Source: Brevundimonas sp. (GTDB lineage Bacteria; Pseudomonadota; Alphaproteobacteria; Caulobacterales; Caulobacteraceae). From it: a stretch of 64,000 bases of DNA. Under the pieces are notes generated by a model. The model searched no databases. It was not told where the DNA came from and saw only the letters and a list, made by a program, of their open reading frames with translations. The position numbers and the translations under genes are program-made. The stretch is from contig NZ_SDZL01000003.1 in assembly GCF_004210735.1 (NCBI RefSeq), forward strand, positions 1 to 64,000, read 5' to 3'. Of the stretch, positions 36,991-45,465 are shown in pieces (position 1 is the first letter of the stretch; each line of letters starts with the position of its first letter).

Positions 36991-37061
36991 AACCCTCTCC
37001 CAGCGGGAGAGGGAGGGACCCGCGCGAAGCGGGGGAGGGTGAGGGGTTACGCCGTTGGCCG
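36991..37061 (+). repeat. Left inverted arm of the DUF559 unit
   Basis: CCCTCTCCC-AGC-GGGAGAGGG, AGGG, a variable hairpin (CCCGC-GCGAA-GCGGG), then AGGGTGAGGGGTTACGCCGTTGGC. The last eight bases contain the TTG start codon of the DUF559 gene. Mirrored by the arm at 37398-37472. Confidence 0.9.
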
Positions 37062-37474
37062 ATGATACGCGGACAGAACGAGCACGAACCCTTCGCCAGC
37101 GCCAAACCTGGGCCGAGGATAGGTTGTGGCAGGCCATTCGCGGCGGACGTCTCGATGGCCTGAAATTCCGGCGACAGTATCCGCTGGGGCGCTATTTCGC
37201 GGACTTCGCCTGCGAAAAGGCCCGGCTGGTCATCGAACTGGATGGCGGGATACATGAGGATGACGACCAGGCCAGCCATGACCTGATCCGTCAGAACGAG
37301 ATCGAGGCGCGCGGCTGGTTTGTGCTGCGATTTTTGAATGAGGAGGTCGAGACCGACCTTCAACGTGTGCTGGATGCTGTACGGGCTCAGGCCCATATGG
37401 CCGACGGCGTAACCCCTCACCCTCCCATCGACTTTGTCGATGGGGCCCTCCCTCTCCCGCTGGGAGAGGGCTAA
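37055..37474 (+). CDS. DUF559 (Vsr-like, PD-(D/E)XK fold) endonuclease-domain protein
   Basis: 139 residues from TTG 37055 in the left repeat arm. The DUF559 core is complete: [58 protein letters not shown]...[30 protein letters not shown]. The Asp of YFADF and E-L-D-G-G-x-H are the expected metal-site residues of the Vsr/PD-(D/E)XK fold, so it may be active. The last 22 or so residues ([22 protein letters not shown]) are simply a translation of the right repeat arm. No fused partner domain. Cellular role of DUF559 proteins is not established; here a link to the repeats is proposed from position. Confidence 0.85.
   Translation: MADDTRTERARTLRQRQTWAEDRLWQAIRGGRLDGLKFRRQYPLGRYFADFACEKARLVIELDGGIHEDDDQASHDLIRQNEIEARGWFVLRFLNEEVETDLQRVLDAVRAQAHMADGVTPHPPIDFVDGALPLPLGEG
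37398..37472 (-). repeat. Right inverted arm of the DUF559 unit
   Basis: On the minus strand: CCCTCTCCCAGCGGGAGAGGGAGGG, a different inner hairpin (CCCATCGAC-AAA-GTCGATGGG), AGGGTGAGGGGTTACGCCGTCGGC. Identical to the left arm outside the inner hairpin except for one or two bases, and it encodes the C-terminus of the DUF559 protein on the + strand. Confidence 0.9.
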
Positions 37475-37484
37475 AGATGACGAC

Positions 37485-38987
37485 ATGACCGACACTGCAA
37501 CGAACTCGAAACTCATCCAGGGCCGCACGGGCGCCTGGGAAATCGTCATGGGGCTGGAAATCCACGCCCAGGTGGCGTCGAAGGCCAAGCTGTTCTCCGG
37601 CGCCGCCGTCGGCTTCGGCGCGGGGCCGAACGAGCAGGTGTCGCTGGTGGATGCAGGCTTCCCCGGCATGCTGCCCACGCTGAACAAACACTGCGTCGAA
37701 CAGGCGGTGAAGACCGGCCTGGGCCTGAAGGCGCAGATCAACACGCGCAGCCAGTTCGACCGCAAGAACTACTTCTATCCCGACCTGCCCACCGGCTATC
37801 AGATCAGCCAGCTGTATCACCCGATCGTCGGTGAAGGCGTGGTCGAGGTCGAGGCCGAGGACGGCAGCTTCTTCAACGTCGGGATCGAGCGCCTGCACCT
37901 GGAACAGGACGCGGGCAAGCTGATCCACGACCTGTCGCCGACCGAAAGCTATGTCGATCTGAACCGCGCGGGCACGGCCCTGATGGAGATCGTCTCGCGT
38001 CCCGACATCCGCTCGCCGGAAGAGGCGGTCGCCTACGTCAAGAAGATCCGGACTATCCTGGTCTATCTGGGCACCTGCGACGGCGACATGGAAAAGGGCA
38101 ATCTGCGCGCCGACGTGAACGTGTCGGTCTGCCGCGCCGGGAACTATGAGAAGTTCAAGGCCACCGGCGACTTCAGCTATCTGGGCACGCGCTGCGAGAT
38201 CAAGAACGTCAACTCGTTCCGCTTCATCAGCCAGGCGATCCAGTACGAGGCGCGGCGCCAGATCGAGATCCTGGAAGACGGCGGTTCGATCACGCAGGAA
38301 ACCCGCCTGTACGATCCCACGGCCGGCGAAACCCGCTCCATGCGCTCCAAGGAAGAGGCGCAGGACTATCGCTACTTCCCCGACCCCGACCTGCTGCCGC
38401 TGGAGATCGAGCAGGCCTGGATCGACGACATCAAAGCCAACCTGCCCGAACTGCCGGACGAGAAGCGCCGTCGCCTGATGGCCGACTATGGCCTGTCGCA
38501 ATACGACGCGGTGGTCCTGATCTCGGAACAGGCCAAGGCGGATTATTTCGAGGCCGCCGCGAAAGGTCGCGACGCCAAGCTGGTGTCCAACTGGGTCACG
38601 AACGAGTTGTCGGCGCGCCTGGCCACCGACGGTCGGGACTTCAGCGACAACCCGCTGCCCGCCGCCCACGTCGCCCAGCTGGTCGAACTGATCGAGACGA
38701 ACGTCATCTCGTCCAAGATCGCCAAGGAAGTCTTCGACCACGTCTGGAACGGCGAAGGCAGCCCCGCCGAGGTTGTGGAGAAGCACGGCCTGAAACAGGT
38801 CACCGACACCGGCGCCATCGAAAAGGCCGTGGACGAGATCATCGCCGCCAACCCTGACAAGGCCGCCGCCGTCGCCGAAAAGCCCCAGGCCATCGGCTGG
38901 TTCGTCGGCCAGGTCATGAAGGCCACCGGCGGCAAGGCCAACCCGGCCGCCGTCAACGACATCCTGAAAGCTAAGCTGGGGCTATAA
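37485..38987 (+). CDS. gatB: Asp-tRNA(Asn)/Glu-tRNA(Gln) amidotransferase subunit B
   Basis: 500 residues from ATG 37485; the track start inside the repeat arm is rejected. [25 protein letters not shown], the [18 protein letters not shown] block, [13 protein letters not shown] and [21 protein letters not shown] are GatB signatures; the C-terminal YqeY-like tail domain is complete. It phosphorylates the mischarged Asp or Glu and amidates it with ammonia from GatA. Its leader is the end of the DUF559 unit, so transcription may come from gatCA through that unit or from inside it. Confidence 0.96.
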   Translation: MTDTATNSKLIQGRTGAWEIVMGLEIHAQVASKAKLFSGAAVGFGAGPNEQVSLVDAGFPGMLPTLNKHCVEQAVKTGLGLKAQINTRSQFDRKNYFYPDLPTGYQISQLYHPIVGEGVVEVEAEDGSFFNVGIERLHLEQDAGKLIHDLSPTESYVDLNRAGTALMEIVSRPDIRSPEEAVAYVKKIRTILVYLGTCDGDMEKGNLRADVNVSVCRAGNYEKFKATGDFSYLGTRCEIKNVNSFRFISQAIQYEARRQIEILEDGGSITQETRLYDPTAGETRSMRSKEEAQDYRYFPDPDLLPLEIEQAWIDDIKANLPELPDEKRRRLMADYGLSQYDAVVLISEQAKADYFEAAAKGRDAKLVSNWVTNELSARLATDGRDFSDNPLPAAHVAQLVELIETNVISSKIAKEVFDHVWNGEGSPAEVVEKHGLKQVTDTGAIEKAVDEIIAANPDKAAAVAEKPQAIGWFVGQVMKATGGKANPAAVNDILKAKLGL

Positions 38988-38993
38988 CCGAAC

Positions 38994-39142
38994 CCTTCTC
39001 CCCTCGGGGGAGAAGGTGGCTTGCGGAGCAAGACGGATGAGGGGGCTGTTCGCCGCGCCCTCGACATCAAACCGTTTGCCCGCTGACAGCGCCCCCTCAT
39101 CCGAGCGCCGCTGGCTCTCACCTTCTCCCCGAGGGGAGAAGG
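38994..39142. repeat. MITE/REPIN-like element, copy 3 (reversed core)
   Basis: CCTTCTCCCC-TC-GGGGGAGAAGG, TGGCTTGCGGAGCAAGACGGATGAGGGGG, core, GCCCCCTCATCCGAGCGCCGCTGGCTCTCACCTTCTCCCCGAGGGGAGAAGG. The reverse complement of its core (CGCTGTCAGCGGGCAAACGGTTTGATGTCGAGGG...) aligns with the core of copy 1, so this copy is inserted the other way round. Confidence 0.85.
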
Positions 39143-39150
39143 CAGAAGAA

Positions 39151-39178
39151 AAAAGGCCCTGGCGATCCGGGGCCTTTT
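39151..39178. terminator. Bidirectional intrinsic terminator gatB / rcnB-like
   Basis: AAAAGGCCC-TGGCGATCCGG-GGGCCTTTT: stem with an A run on the left and T run on the right, so it can end both the gatB transcript and the convergent RcnB-like transcript. Confidence 0.8.
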
Positions 39179-39191
39179 CAGTGTTCGACGC

Positions 39192-40178
39192 CTACCAGCG
39201 CCAGGCGTCGTGGATCACGTCTATGATCTGTCCGTCGAACCGGTCGACCAGATAGATGTTGTTGTCGACCATGACCCACATCGTCCCCGCCGGCGGCCAC
39301 GGCAGGCCCCAGGCGGCGTAGTCGCGGATCTCGTAGCGCCAGAACAGCGAGGGCAGGTAGCTGCCTTCATGGAAGCGCTGGCCCCAATAGCTGCGCGGGA
39401 CGTTGTAGTAGCCGTAGCCCGGCGCGAAATAGAAGCCGATCCGCACGCCCGACCAGCCGCGGAACCGGTTGTCGTGCCGCCACCAGTCGCCACGGTTGTG
39501 ACGACGGCCCCAGTCATTGCGCCACTGGTCGCGGTTCCAGCGATTGCGCCATTCCTGACGGTCGCGGTCGCTGTTGTTCCAGCCGCCACCGGGACGATTG
39601 GGCCGATCCGGACGGTCCGGCCGATCGGGTCTGTCGGGGCGATCCGGCCGGTTCGGGCGGCCTTGATCGGGACGCCCCGGCCGATCCGGGCGGTCCGCAT
39701 CCGGGCGACCTTGTCCCGGCCGATCCGGGCGATTGGGACGACCCTGATCGGGACGACCCGGCCGGTCTGGACGACCGGCGTCGGGTCGACCTTGCCCGGG
39801 ACGGTCAGAGTTCGGACGCTCGGAACCGGGGCGATCCGGCCGATTCGGCCGCTCCTGACCCGCCGGGCGATCCGGCCGTTGCGGACGGTCGGGCCGATTG
39901 GCGCTGTCGGGGCGCGAGGGCGCGGAGGGCCGACCCTCGGGCCGGCCGGGGCGTCCTTCGCGCGGCTGGTCGCCGCGATCGCCGCGTGTTGGGCGACCCT
40001 CCTGACGGCCAGGGGCGGCGCCGCCTTCGGACAGCACGGGGCCGGGGCCCCGTCGGGCGTCACGCTCGGCGCGCTGGGCGGCGCGTTGGCCACCGTCCTG
40101 CGCCAGAACCGCCAGCGGCGCCGCGGCCGGAACCGCGAAACTGGCCAGGGCGGTGAACACCATCAAGGTGCGTTTCAT
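39192..40178 (-). CDS. RcnB-family periplasmic protein with Arg/Pro/Asp repeat region
   Basis: 328 residues. Signal peptide (FTALASFAVPAAAPLAVLAQ), then about 170 residues of low complexity built from RPDRPGRPDQGRPNRPDRPG-like units, then the RcnB domain (GWSGVRIGFYFAPGYGYYNVPRSYWGQRFHEGSYLPSLFWRYEIRDYAAWGLPWPPAGTMWVMVDNNIYLVDRFDGQIIDVIHDAWRW). RcnB in E. coli is a small periplasmic protein affecting nickel/cobalt efflux; here only the C-terminal domain matches, and no rcnA is near. The repeats make the antisense strand open, giving spurious ORFs. A second RcnB gene follows. Confidence 0.82.
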   Translation of the reverse strand: MKRTLMVFTALASFAVPAAAPLAVLAQDGGQRAAQRAERDARRGPGPVLSEGGAAPGRQEGRPTRGDRGDQPREGRPGRPEGRPSAPSRPDSANRPDRPQRPDRPAGQERPNRPDRPGSERPNSDRPGQGRPDAGRPDRPGRPDQGRPNRPDRPGQGRPDADRPDRPGRPDQGRPNRPDRPDRPDRPDRPDRPNRPGGGWNNSDRDRQEWRNRWNRDQWRNDWGRRHNRGDWWRHDNRFRGWSGVRIGFYFAPGYGYYNVPRSYWGQRFHEGSYLPSLFWRYEIRDYAAWGLPWPPAGTMWVMVDNNIYLVDRFDGQIIDVIHDAWRW

Positions 40179-40285
40179 CGTCGTTATCCTGTACCGCCGG
40201 GAAAGGCGGCGTTGTCGGAATAATCAGCCTGGCGCCATGAACGGCGGCTGAACGCGGGTCGGTGGCCGGATGGCGCTTTGGTCAT

Positions 40286-40320
40286 GAAAAAAGCCCCGCA
40301 AGACAAGGCTTGCGGGGCTT
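40286..40320 (-). terminator. Intrinsic terminator of the second RcnB gene
   Basis: On the minus strand: AAGCCCCGCAAG-CCTTGT-CTTGCGGGGCTTTTTTC. A 12-base stem with a T6 run, 23 bases after the stop codon of the upstream gene. Confidence 0.88.
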
Positions 40321-40342
40321 CTTCTCATAACGGCGCCGGGCT

Positions 40343-40906
40343 CTAGAACACGCCGTACAGCACGCTGGCGATCAGGCCGGTGGCCACCGCCATCAGCACG
40401 ATGTCATTGCCCGCATGCACATATCGATAGCCGCGCGGCGCAGGCTGCAGGCCATAGAAATACGGGTCGTTCACATAGTAGCCGCGATAGGCGGCGGGCA
40501 GATAACCGCCCCGGCTCCAGCGATAGCCCTGATAGCGCGGCTCGACCCGGTAATAGCCGTGGCCCGGCGCATACCAGTAGCCGCTGCGGGCGCCGCGATA
40601 GTCGCGGAACTCAGCACGGCCCCGCCACCAGTCGCGGTTGTTGCGGTCCCAGCGGTCGCTGCGGCGGTCGTTGCGATAGTCGCGACGATCATCCCGGCGT
40701 TCGTTGCGCCAGTCGCGGCGATCCTCGCGCCGGTCCTGCCGGTAATCGCGGCGGTCATCGCGGCGATCCTGGCGATGGTCGCGATTGTCATGGCGTCGAT
40801 CCTGGCGCCATTCGCGGTCGTTGCGGTTCTGGGCCGAGGCGGCCAGAGGCGCCGCCGTCGTGCTCAGCGCCAGGGCGACGATCGCGGCCTTGGTCAGGCG
40901 GTTCAT
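40343..40906 (-). CDS. RcnB-family periplasmic protein, Arg/Asp-rich
   Basis: 187 residues. Signal peptide ([19 protein letters not shown]), then a charged region of [26 protein letters not shown] repeats, then the RcnB-like motif [85 protein letters not shown]. The GYYRV..RY..Y.W..G.YLP.AYR motif and NDIVL are family marks. The C-terminal hydrophobic helix suggests membrane association. Role unknown; paralogue of the gene downstream, each with its own terminator, so they are separate transcription units. Confidence 0.82.
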   Translation of the reverse strand: MNRLTKAAIVALALSTTAAPLAASAQNRNDREWRQDRRHDNRDHRQDRRDDRRDYRQDRREDRRDWRNERRDDRRDYRNDRRSDRWDRNNRDWWRGRAEFRDYRGARSGYWYAPGHGYYRVEPRYQGYRWSRGGYLPAAYRGYYVNDPYFYGLQPAPRGYRYVHAGNDIVLMAVATGLIASVLYGVF

Positions 40907-41059
40907 CTGTCTGCTCCGTTCAAAGGGGGGTCAGCCAACCCGTCGATGGCGTGACAGTCGGCTTCGGCGCATGAACTGTGGCTGAACGGCGGCGTCAGCC
41001 GCTTGCGGGGGTCCTGTCGATGACCCAGATGAGACGACGCCTTCAACAGGGAACCGCCG

Positions 41060-41779
41060 ATGACCCGCCCGATCGAACTCTGGTACTGGCCCACGCCCAA
41101 TGGCTGGAAGGTCTCGATTGCGCTGGAGGAGATGGGCCTGCCGTATGAGATGAAGCCCGTGAACATCGGCGCGGGCCAGCAGTTCACGCCGGAATTCCAG
41201 GCCATCAGTCCCAACGGCCGCATGCCCGCCATCGTCGATCCCGACGGCCCGGACGGCCAGCCCCTGTCGATCTTCGAGAGCGGCGCCATCCTGCAATATC
41301 TCGGGAACAAGTCCGGCCGTTTCTATCCCGCCGACATCCGCGCCCGGACCGAGGTGGACCAGTGGCTGTTCTGGCAGGTCGGCGGCCTGGGCCCCATGGC
41401 CGGCCAGACCCACCATTTCCGCCAGTATGCCCCCGCCATGATCAAGGATCAGCGCCAGCTGGCCTATGGCGTGGCCCGCTATACCAACGAGGTGAACCGT
41501 CTGTACGGCGTGCTGGACCGGCGCCTGGCTGACCGCGACTATGTGGCGGGCGACTATTCCATCGCCGACATGGCCATCTGGCCGTGGATCCTGCCCGCGC
41601 TTCAGGGCCAGACCCTGGACGACTTCCCGCATCTGAAGGCCTGGCTGGACCGCGTCGGCGCGCGTCCGGCGGTCGTCAAGGGTCGCGCCCTTGGCGACGA
41701 CCTGCGCTCGAACCTGGCCGCCAGTGGCAAGGCGGCCGAGGACGCGCGCAGGATGCTGTTCGGTCAACGCGCCCGCTGA
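41060..41779 (+). CDS. Glutathione S-transferase family protein (YfcG/Nu-like)
   Basis: 239 residues. Thioredoxin-fold N-domain: IELWYWPTPNGWKVSIALEEMGLPYEMKPVNIGAGQQFTPEFQAISPNGRMPAIVDPD and SIFESGAILQYLGNKSG. The C-terminal helical domain contains VAGDYSIADMAIWPWI, the conserved N-capping box. The TPNGWK start with Asn rather than Ser/Cys in the active-site helix is the pattern of the Nu/Ure2p-like class (YfcG, YghU), which have disulfide reductase activity. No neighbours suggest a substrate. Confidence 0.9.
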   Translation: MTRPIELWYWPTPNGWKVSIALEEMGLPYEMKPVNIGAGQQFTPEFQAISPNGRMPAIVDPDGPDGQPLSIFESGAILQYLGNKSGRFYPADIRARTEVDQWLFWQVGGLGPMAGQTHHFRQYAPAMIKDQRQLAYGVARYTNEVNRLYGVLDRRLADRDYVAGDYSIADMAIWPWILPALQGQTLDDFPHLKAWLDRVGARPAVVKGRALGDDLRSNLAASGKAAEDARRMLFGQRAR

Positions 41780-41816
41780 ACCCCGTTCGTAAACGCGACC
41801 TTTCCAGGACGTTCAC

Positions 41817-41838
41817 AGCCCGTGAATTCGGGCTTTGA
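41817..41838 (+). terminator. Possible terminator of the GST gene
   Basis: AGCCCG-TGAATT-CGGGCT followed by TTG. Short stem and weak T run, 37 bases after the GST stop. Confidence 0.35.
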
Positions 41839-41964
41839 GCGTTCATTGCATCTTAGCAAAAAAGTCCAGGAACGCCGTTCGCCATTAACTTTAACTTCAA
41901 GCGCGGCGCCGTTTCCTGCGTGTCAGAGGGCGGGTCCAGAACGGACCGGCTGGAGGACATGGCT

Positions 41965-42267
41965 ATGATCGCGCAAGAACTGGCGCACGAAGCGACCGAG
42001 GACGCGGGAATCCCGCTGCCCACCCCGGACATGGACGGCGACGACCTGTTCCGCCTGGGGCTGATGTATTCGACGGGGCAGGGCGGTTGCCCGGTGGACC
42101 GCGTCTCGGCCCACATGATCTTCAACCTGGCGGCTCTGAAAGGTTCGGTCGAGGCGCGCATCTATCGCCGCGAAATGTCGGGCGAGATGGAGCGCGAGGA
42201 AATCGCCGAGGCCCAGCGCGCCGCTCGCCAATGGATCGACGCCGGCGTGGTCACCCTGGCGGCTTAA
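41965..42267 (+). CDS. Small Sel1-like protein
   Basis: 100 residues from ATG 41965, with GGAGG eight bases upstream; ATG 41959 and GTG 41920 are alternatives. One Sel1/TPR-like unit: DDLFRLGLMYSTGQGGCPVDRVSAHMIFNLAALKGSVEARIYRREMSGEM. No signal peptide. Similar short Sel1-like proteins occur widely in alphaproteobacteria, without assigned function. Its TAA is interlocked with the stop of the convergent hfsD-like gene in TTAA. The 185-base leader before it is AT-richer (TTAACTTTAACTTC), probably holding the promoter. Confidence 0.75.
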   Translation: MIAQELAHEATEDAGIPLPTPDMDGDDLFRLGLMYSTGQGGCPVDRVSAHMIFNLAALKGSVEARIYRREMSGEMEREEIAEAQRAARQWIDAGVVTLAA

Positions 42268-43019
42268 GTCGAGGCGTAGCCGCCGTTGATGGCGTAACTG
42301 AACCCGATCGGCAGGGCGTTGCGGAACTGGGTGAAGAAGTTGGCCAGCTCGCCCAGCGTCGTGCGCGGCACGAACAGGATATCGCCCCGTCGCACCGCGA
42401 TCACCTCGCCTCGGCGCGGCCTCAGGTCCAGCACCCGCAGCATGCGCCGACCGCCCGGCCCGCGCCGGATCAGCGCCACCTGGCCGACCTTGGCCGTGGG
42501 CAGATAGCCGCCGGCCATGATGATCGCCTGATAGGCGTCGATATCCCCCTGCATCTCGTACATGCCCGGCGTGCGCACCTCGCCGTCGACCCAGACACGG
42601 ATCGGCGCGGCCTGGCGCAGCGTCACCTCGACCACCGGCCGGATCAGCTGGCTGGCGTAGGCCTGGCTGCACGCGGCCTCCAGCTCGGCGATGGTGCGGT
42701 CCGCCGCCATGATCTGCCCGACCAGCGGCAGGGCGACCCGGCCGTCCGGCCCGATCTTCATCTGCTTCGTCAGCTCGGTTGCGGTGGGCGTGGCGATCTC
42801 GATCTCGTCGCCGGGGTACAGGACATATTCCGGCTCTGCGTCGGTCCAGTCGGCGAAGGGGATGTCGGGAAAACCATCGACGGACGCCGCCTCGACACGG
42901 CCGGCGCCGCCTGCGCCCGGGCGCGGCATCCGCGCGCCATTGCCCGCACATGCCGACAGGCCCGATCCGAGCGCGGTCAGGGCGAGGGCGGACAGAAACA
43001 GGCGGCGGTCGGGAATCAT
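42264..43019 (-). CDS. hfsD: Polysaccharide export lipoprotein, Wza/HfsD-like
   Basis: 251 residues from ATG 43019; a GTG at 43040 would extend it. Lipoprotein signal (LFLSALALTALGSGLSAC-AG). Poly_export domain: PEYVLYPGDEIEIATPTATELTKQMKIGPDGRVALPLVGQIMAADRTIAELEAACSQAY, followed by a SLBB-like domain (IRVWVDGEVRTPGMYEMQGDIDAYQAIIMAGGY). It would form the outer-membrane polysaccharide exit channel. It is divergent from hfsA/hfsB-like genes, as in the Caulobacter holdfast locus; the symbol rests on this synteny and is not proven. Confidence 0.8.
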   Translation of the reverse strand: MIPDRRLFLSALALTALGSGLSACAGNGARMPRPGAGGAGRVEAASVDGFPDIPFADWTDAEPEYVLYPGDEIEIATPTATELTKQMKIGPDGRVALPLVGQIMAADRTIAELEAACSQAYASQLIRPVVEVTLRQAAPIRVWVDGEVRTPGMYEMQGDIDAYQAIIMAGGYLPTAKVGQVALIRRGPGGRRMLRVLDLRPRRGEVIAVRRGDILFVPRTTLGELANFFTQFRNALPIGFSYAINGGYAST

Positions 43020-43136
43020 TCGCGGGCGTATCCGGATCACGATGACAGGAAGCTCGCTGCTTATGGGTAATCGTTGGTTAACGCCGCTGGCCCAAGGGTG
43101 ACGCTGTTCTTCAGCGGACGGATTCGCCCGACCTTC

Positions 43137-44573
43137 ATGCGCTCTGCGGCCTATGTCTCAGCCCGACCGAAATACGGCGTCCTGGACGTCGTCGGCCTGC
43201 TGTTCCGCGAGCTGGGGGTGATGGTGCTGATCTTCCTGCTGATCTTCGCGATCGGCGCGGCCGCCGTCCTGACGCTGAAAAAGACCTACACCGCCGGGGC
43301 CAGCATCTTCGCCGGCGTGGGCCAGGAATATGTCTATCAGCCCCGCATCGGCACGGCCGAGCGCGGCGCCGTCCCCCAGCAGGGCGAGGTGGTCCAGTCC
43401 GAGGCCGCGATCCTGAACAGCCGCGAGGTCAAGCGCCGCACGCTGGAGGCGCTGGGCCCCGCCGCTATCCTGGGCCAGGCGCCGAAATCAGGCGACGGCC
43501 AGCAGGCCGCGATGAAGGCCCTGACCGGTGGGATGGAGGTTTCCATCGCCCCGACCAGCCCGGTCATCGGCGTCAGTTACGAAACCGACGACGCCGACCG
43601 CGCCGCGCGCGTGCTGAACACCGTCGTGCAACAGTATCTGCTGTACCGGCGCGAGGTCTTCCAGGATCGCACCACCCCCGCCATCCGCGCCCAGAGAGAG
43701 GCCTTCCAGGGCGATCTGGACGAGGCGGACAGCGCCTATGAAGCTTTCCTGACCACCAACGACATCGGCGATTTCGCCGCCGCCAAGGCGACCCTGGCCG
43801 CCGTCTATCAAACCACCTACGCCGAGCGCCTGTCGGTGCAGGCCCAACTGAACCAGGCCGATCGCCGGCTCCAGACCCTTGTCGCGCAACAGGTCGGCAC
43901 ACCGGCCGAGATCGCCCTGCAGCAGGACCTGAACATCGCCGCCCAGGACCAGATCCTGCAACTGCGGACCGAGCGCGAGCAGCTGCTGTCCCGCTATCAG
44001 CCCGACGCCCAGCCGGTGAAGGATATCGAGGCGCGCATCGCCCAGCTGACCACCTATGTCGGCACCGGCTCGGCCGTCGGCGCCAAGGAGGTCCGCACCG
44101 GCCCCAACCCCGTCTGGGTCGAGCTGGAGACCACCCGCATCACCACCCAGGCCGAGCGCGATTCCCTGATGGCCCGCCTGGCCGTGCTGGACCGTCAGGT
44201 CGTCGATATCCGCGCCCGCCAGGCCCGCCTGACCCAGCTGGAATCCGAGAACGCCAACCTGGCCGGTAATCGCGAGGTGCTGACCGCCTCGATCCGCGAG
44301 TTCCAGCAGCGCGAATCGCAAAGCCGCGCCGATAACGCCCTGGTCGCCGCCGGCGCCGACAAGGTGACGGTGATCGAACGCGCCACCCCGCCCATCAGGG
44401 GCAAGAGCCTGAAGGCGCCGCTGCTGATCGCGGTCTTCCTGTTCGCCGGCTTCACCGCTCTGTGCGTCGGCCTGATCCGCATCTTCTCCCGTCGCGGTTT
44501 CCCGACGCCGCAGGTCGTGAGCCGCACGCTGGATATGCCGGTGCTGGCTGTCGCCCCGATGAAGGCGCACTGA
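43137..44573 (+). CDS. hfsA: Polysaccharide chain-length/co-polymerase protein, HfsA-like (Wzc-like without kinase)
   Basis: 478 residues from ATG 43137; GTG 43098 or TTG 43074 are possible. Wzz-type build: N-terminal TM (LGVMVLIFLLIFAIGAAAVLTL), a long periplasmic part with coiled-coil regions (EREQLLSRYQPDAQPVKDIEARIAQL, GNREVLTASIREFQQRES), the Pro-rich pre-TM2 motif ATPPIRGKSLKAPLLIA and TM2. No kinase domain follows, because that is encoded separately by the next gene. It would span the periplasm between synthesis machinery and the Wza-like channel. Confidence 0.8.
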   Translation: MRSAAYVSARPKYGVLDVVGLLFRELGVMVLIFLLIFAIGAAAVLTLKKTYTAGASIFAGVGQEYVYQPRIGTAERGAVPQQGEVVQSEAAILNSREVKRRTLEALGPAAILGQAPKSGDGQQAAMKALTGGMEVSIAPTSPVIGVSYETDDADRAARVLNTVVQQYLLYRREVFQDRTTPAIRAQREAFQGDLDEADSAYEAFLTTNDIGDFAAAKATLAAVYQTTYAERLSVQAQLNQADRRLQTLVAQQVGTPAEIALQQDLNIAAQDQILQLRTEREQLLSRYQPDAQPVKDIEARIAQLTTYVGTGSAVGAKEVRTGPNPVWVELETTRITTQAERDSLMARLAVLDRQVVDIRARQARLTQLESENANLAGNREVLTASIREFQQRESQSRADNALVAAGADKVTVIERATPPIRGKSLKAPLLIAVFLFAGFTALCVGLIRIFSRRGFPTPQVVSRTLDMPVLAVAPMKAH

Positions 44574-44622
44574 TCCCGCCCGTGCTAGCCTGAATGATAA
44601 CGGGAGCGCGCGACGCGATTCG

Positions 44623-45324
44623 ATGGTCGATCTGACGTCCGAAATGGCCGGACTGTGGGCCGCGCTGGGACCGGCGCCGGCCCATCGCGGTCGTGTGGTC
44701 GCCTTCGTCGCCGCCAACACGGGCGAGGGGGTCTCGACCGTCGCGCGTGAATACGCCCGTCTGGCCGCCGTGCGGGCGCGCAAGCCGGTCTGGCTGATCG
44801 ACGGCGACCTGGCCCAGCAAGGCCAGCTCGAGGCTGTGGCTGCCGAGGCCGACCGCTTCGGCGCGCTCAGCAAGCCTGCCCGCGCCTCTCCCGATGGGTC
44901 CGCCTTCTTCGCCGTTACGCCCCCGGTTGTGATCGCCGACGGCCGCCGCGTGCCCGACGCCCGTCTGCTGACGGCCCGCTCGTGCCTGGGCGGGCGTCTG
45001 TGGGTCAGTCGCTTCGCGGTCGAACGTCTTCGCTCGGGCCAGCGGGCCGAGGCCCTGCCGGACCCCCGCTACTGGGACGCCCTGCGCAAACACGCCGACA
45101 CCGTGGTCATCGACGTGCCCGCCGCCGACCGCAACGATATGGCGCTGACGCTGGCGCCCTATGTCGATTTCCTGCTGCTGGTCGTCGCCGCCGACACGAC
45201 CGAGGCCAATCAGCCCCTGATCCTGCGCGACGAGATCGAGGCCGTGGGCGGCCGCATCGCCGGTGTCGTGGTCAACCGCCAGCGCTGGTCTCCACCCGGC
45301 TTCCTGCAACGCCTGACCGGCTGA
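44623..45324 (+). CDS. hfsB: HfsB-like P-loop protein of the polysaccharide locus, degenerate Walker A
   Basis: 233 residues, ParA/BY-kinase-like fold: RGRVVAFVAANTGEGVSTVAREYARLAAVRARKPVWLIDGDLAQQGQ (Walker A and A-prime), TVVIDVPAADRNDM (Walker B) and VDFLLLVVAADTTEANQ, VVNRQRW. The Walker A is GEGVST where the usual nucleotide-binding Lys is Val, and no C-terminal Tyr cluster is present, so it is unlikely to be a normal tyrosine autokinase. It follows the HfsA-like gene by 49 bases and should work with it. Confidence 0.78.
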   Translation: MVDLTSEMAGLWAALGPAPAHRGRVVAFVAANTGEGVSTVAREYARLAAVRARKPVWLIDGDLAQQGQLEAVAAEADRFGALSKPARASPDGSAFFAVTPPVVIADGRRVPDARLLTARSCLGGRLWVSRFAVERLRSGQRAEALPDPRYWDALRKHADTVVIDVPAADRNDMALTLAPYVDFLLLVVAADTTEANQPLILRDEIEAVGGRIAGVVVNRQRWSPPGFLQRLTG

Positions 45325-45465
45325 TCGAGCCCGGCTGATGTGATGGCCGACGCCGGAAAGGCGCAGGTTTTCAATAACTGTAGGGTTTCTCGACGCGTTC
45401 GGCCCGCCCTGGTCCGCATTTAACGGATGCTGACGGGTCCAGGCGGTTCAGCGCAGGGGAGGGCG

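Larger units (their letters stand above)
36991..37472 (+). mobile_element. Candidate mobile unit: DUF559 nuclease between inverted repeat arms
   Basis: Arms of about 70-75 bases frame a single 139-codon gene with almost no other DNA. Start and stop codons are within the arms. The unit separates gatA from gatB, which otherwise would be next to each other. Arm architecture (palindrome, inner hairpin, purine tail GGGTGAGGGG) is that of the gene-less dispersed elements in this window. Mobility is inferred, not shown; no target duplication was identified. Confidence 0.55.

Noticed and set aside
39210-40223. 337-codon + strand ORF (VRPIGSVGAIRPVRA repeats)
   Set aside because: Created by the repeat codons of the RcnB-like gene on the other strand; no ribosome site or recognisable domain.
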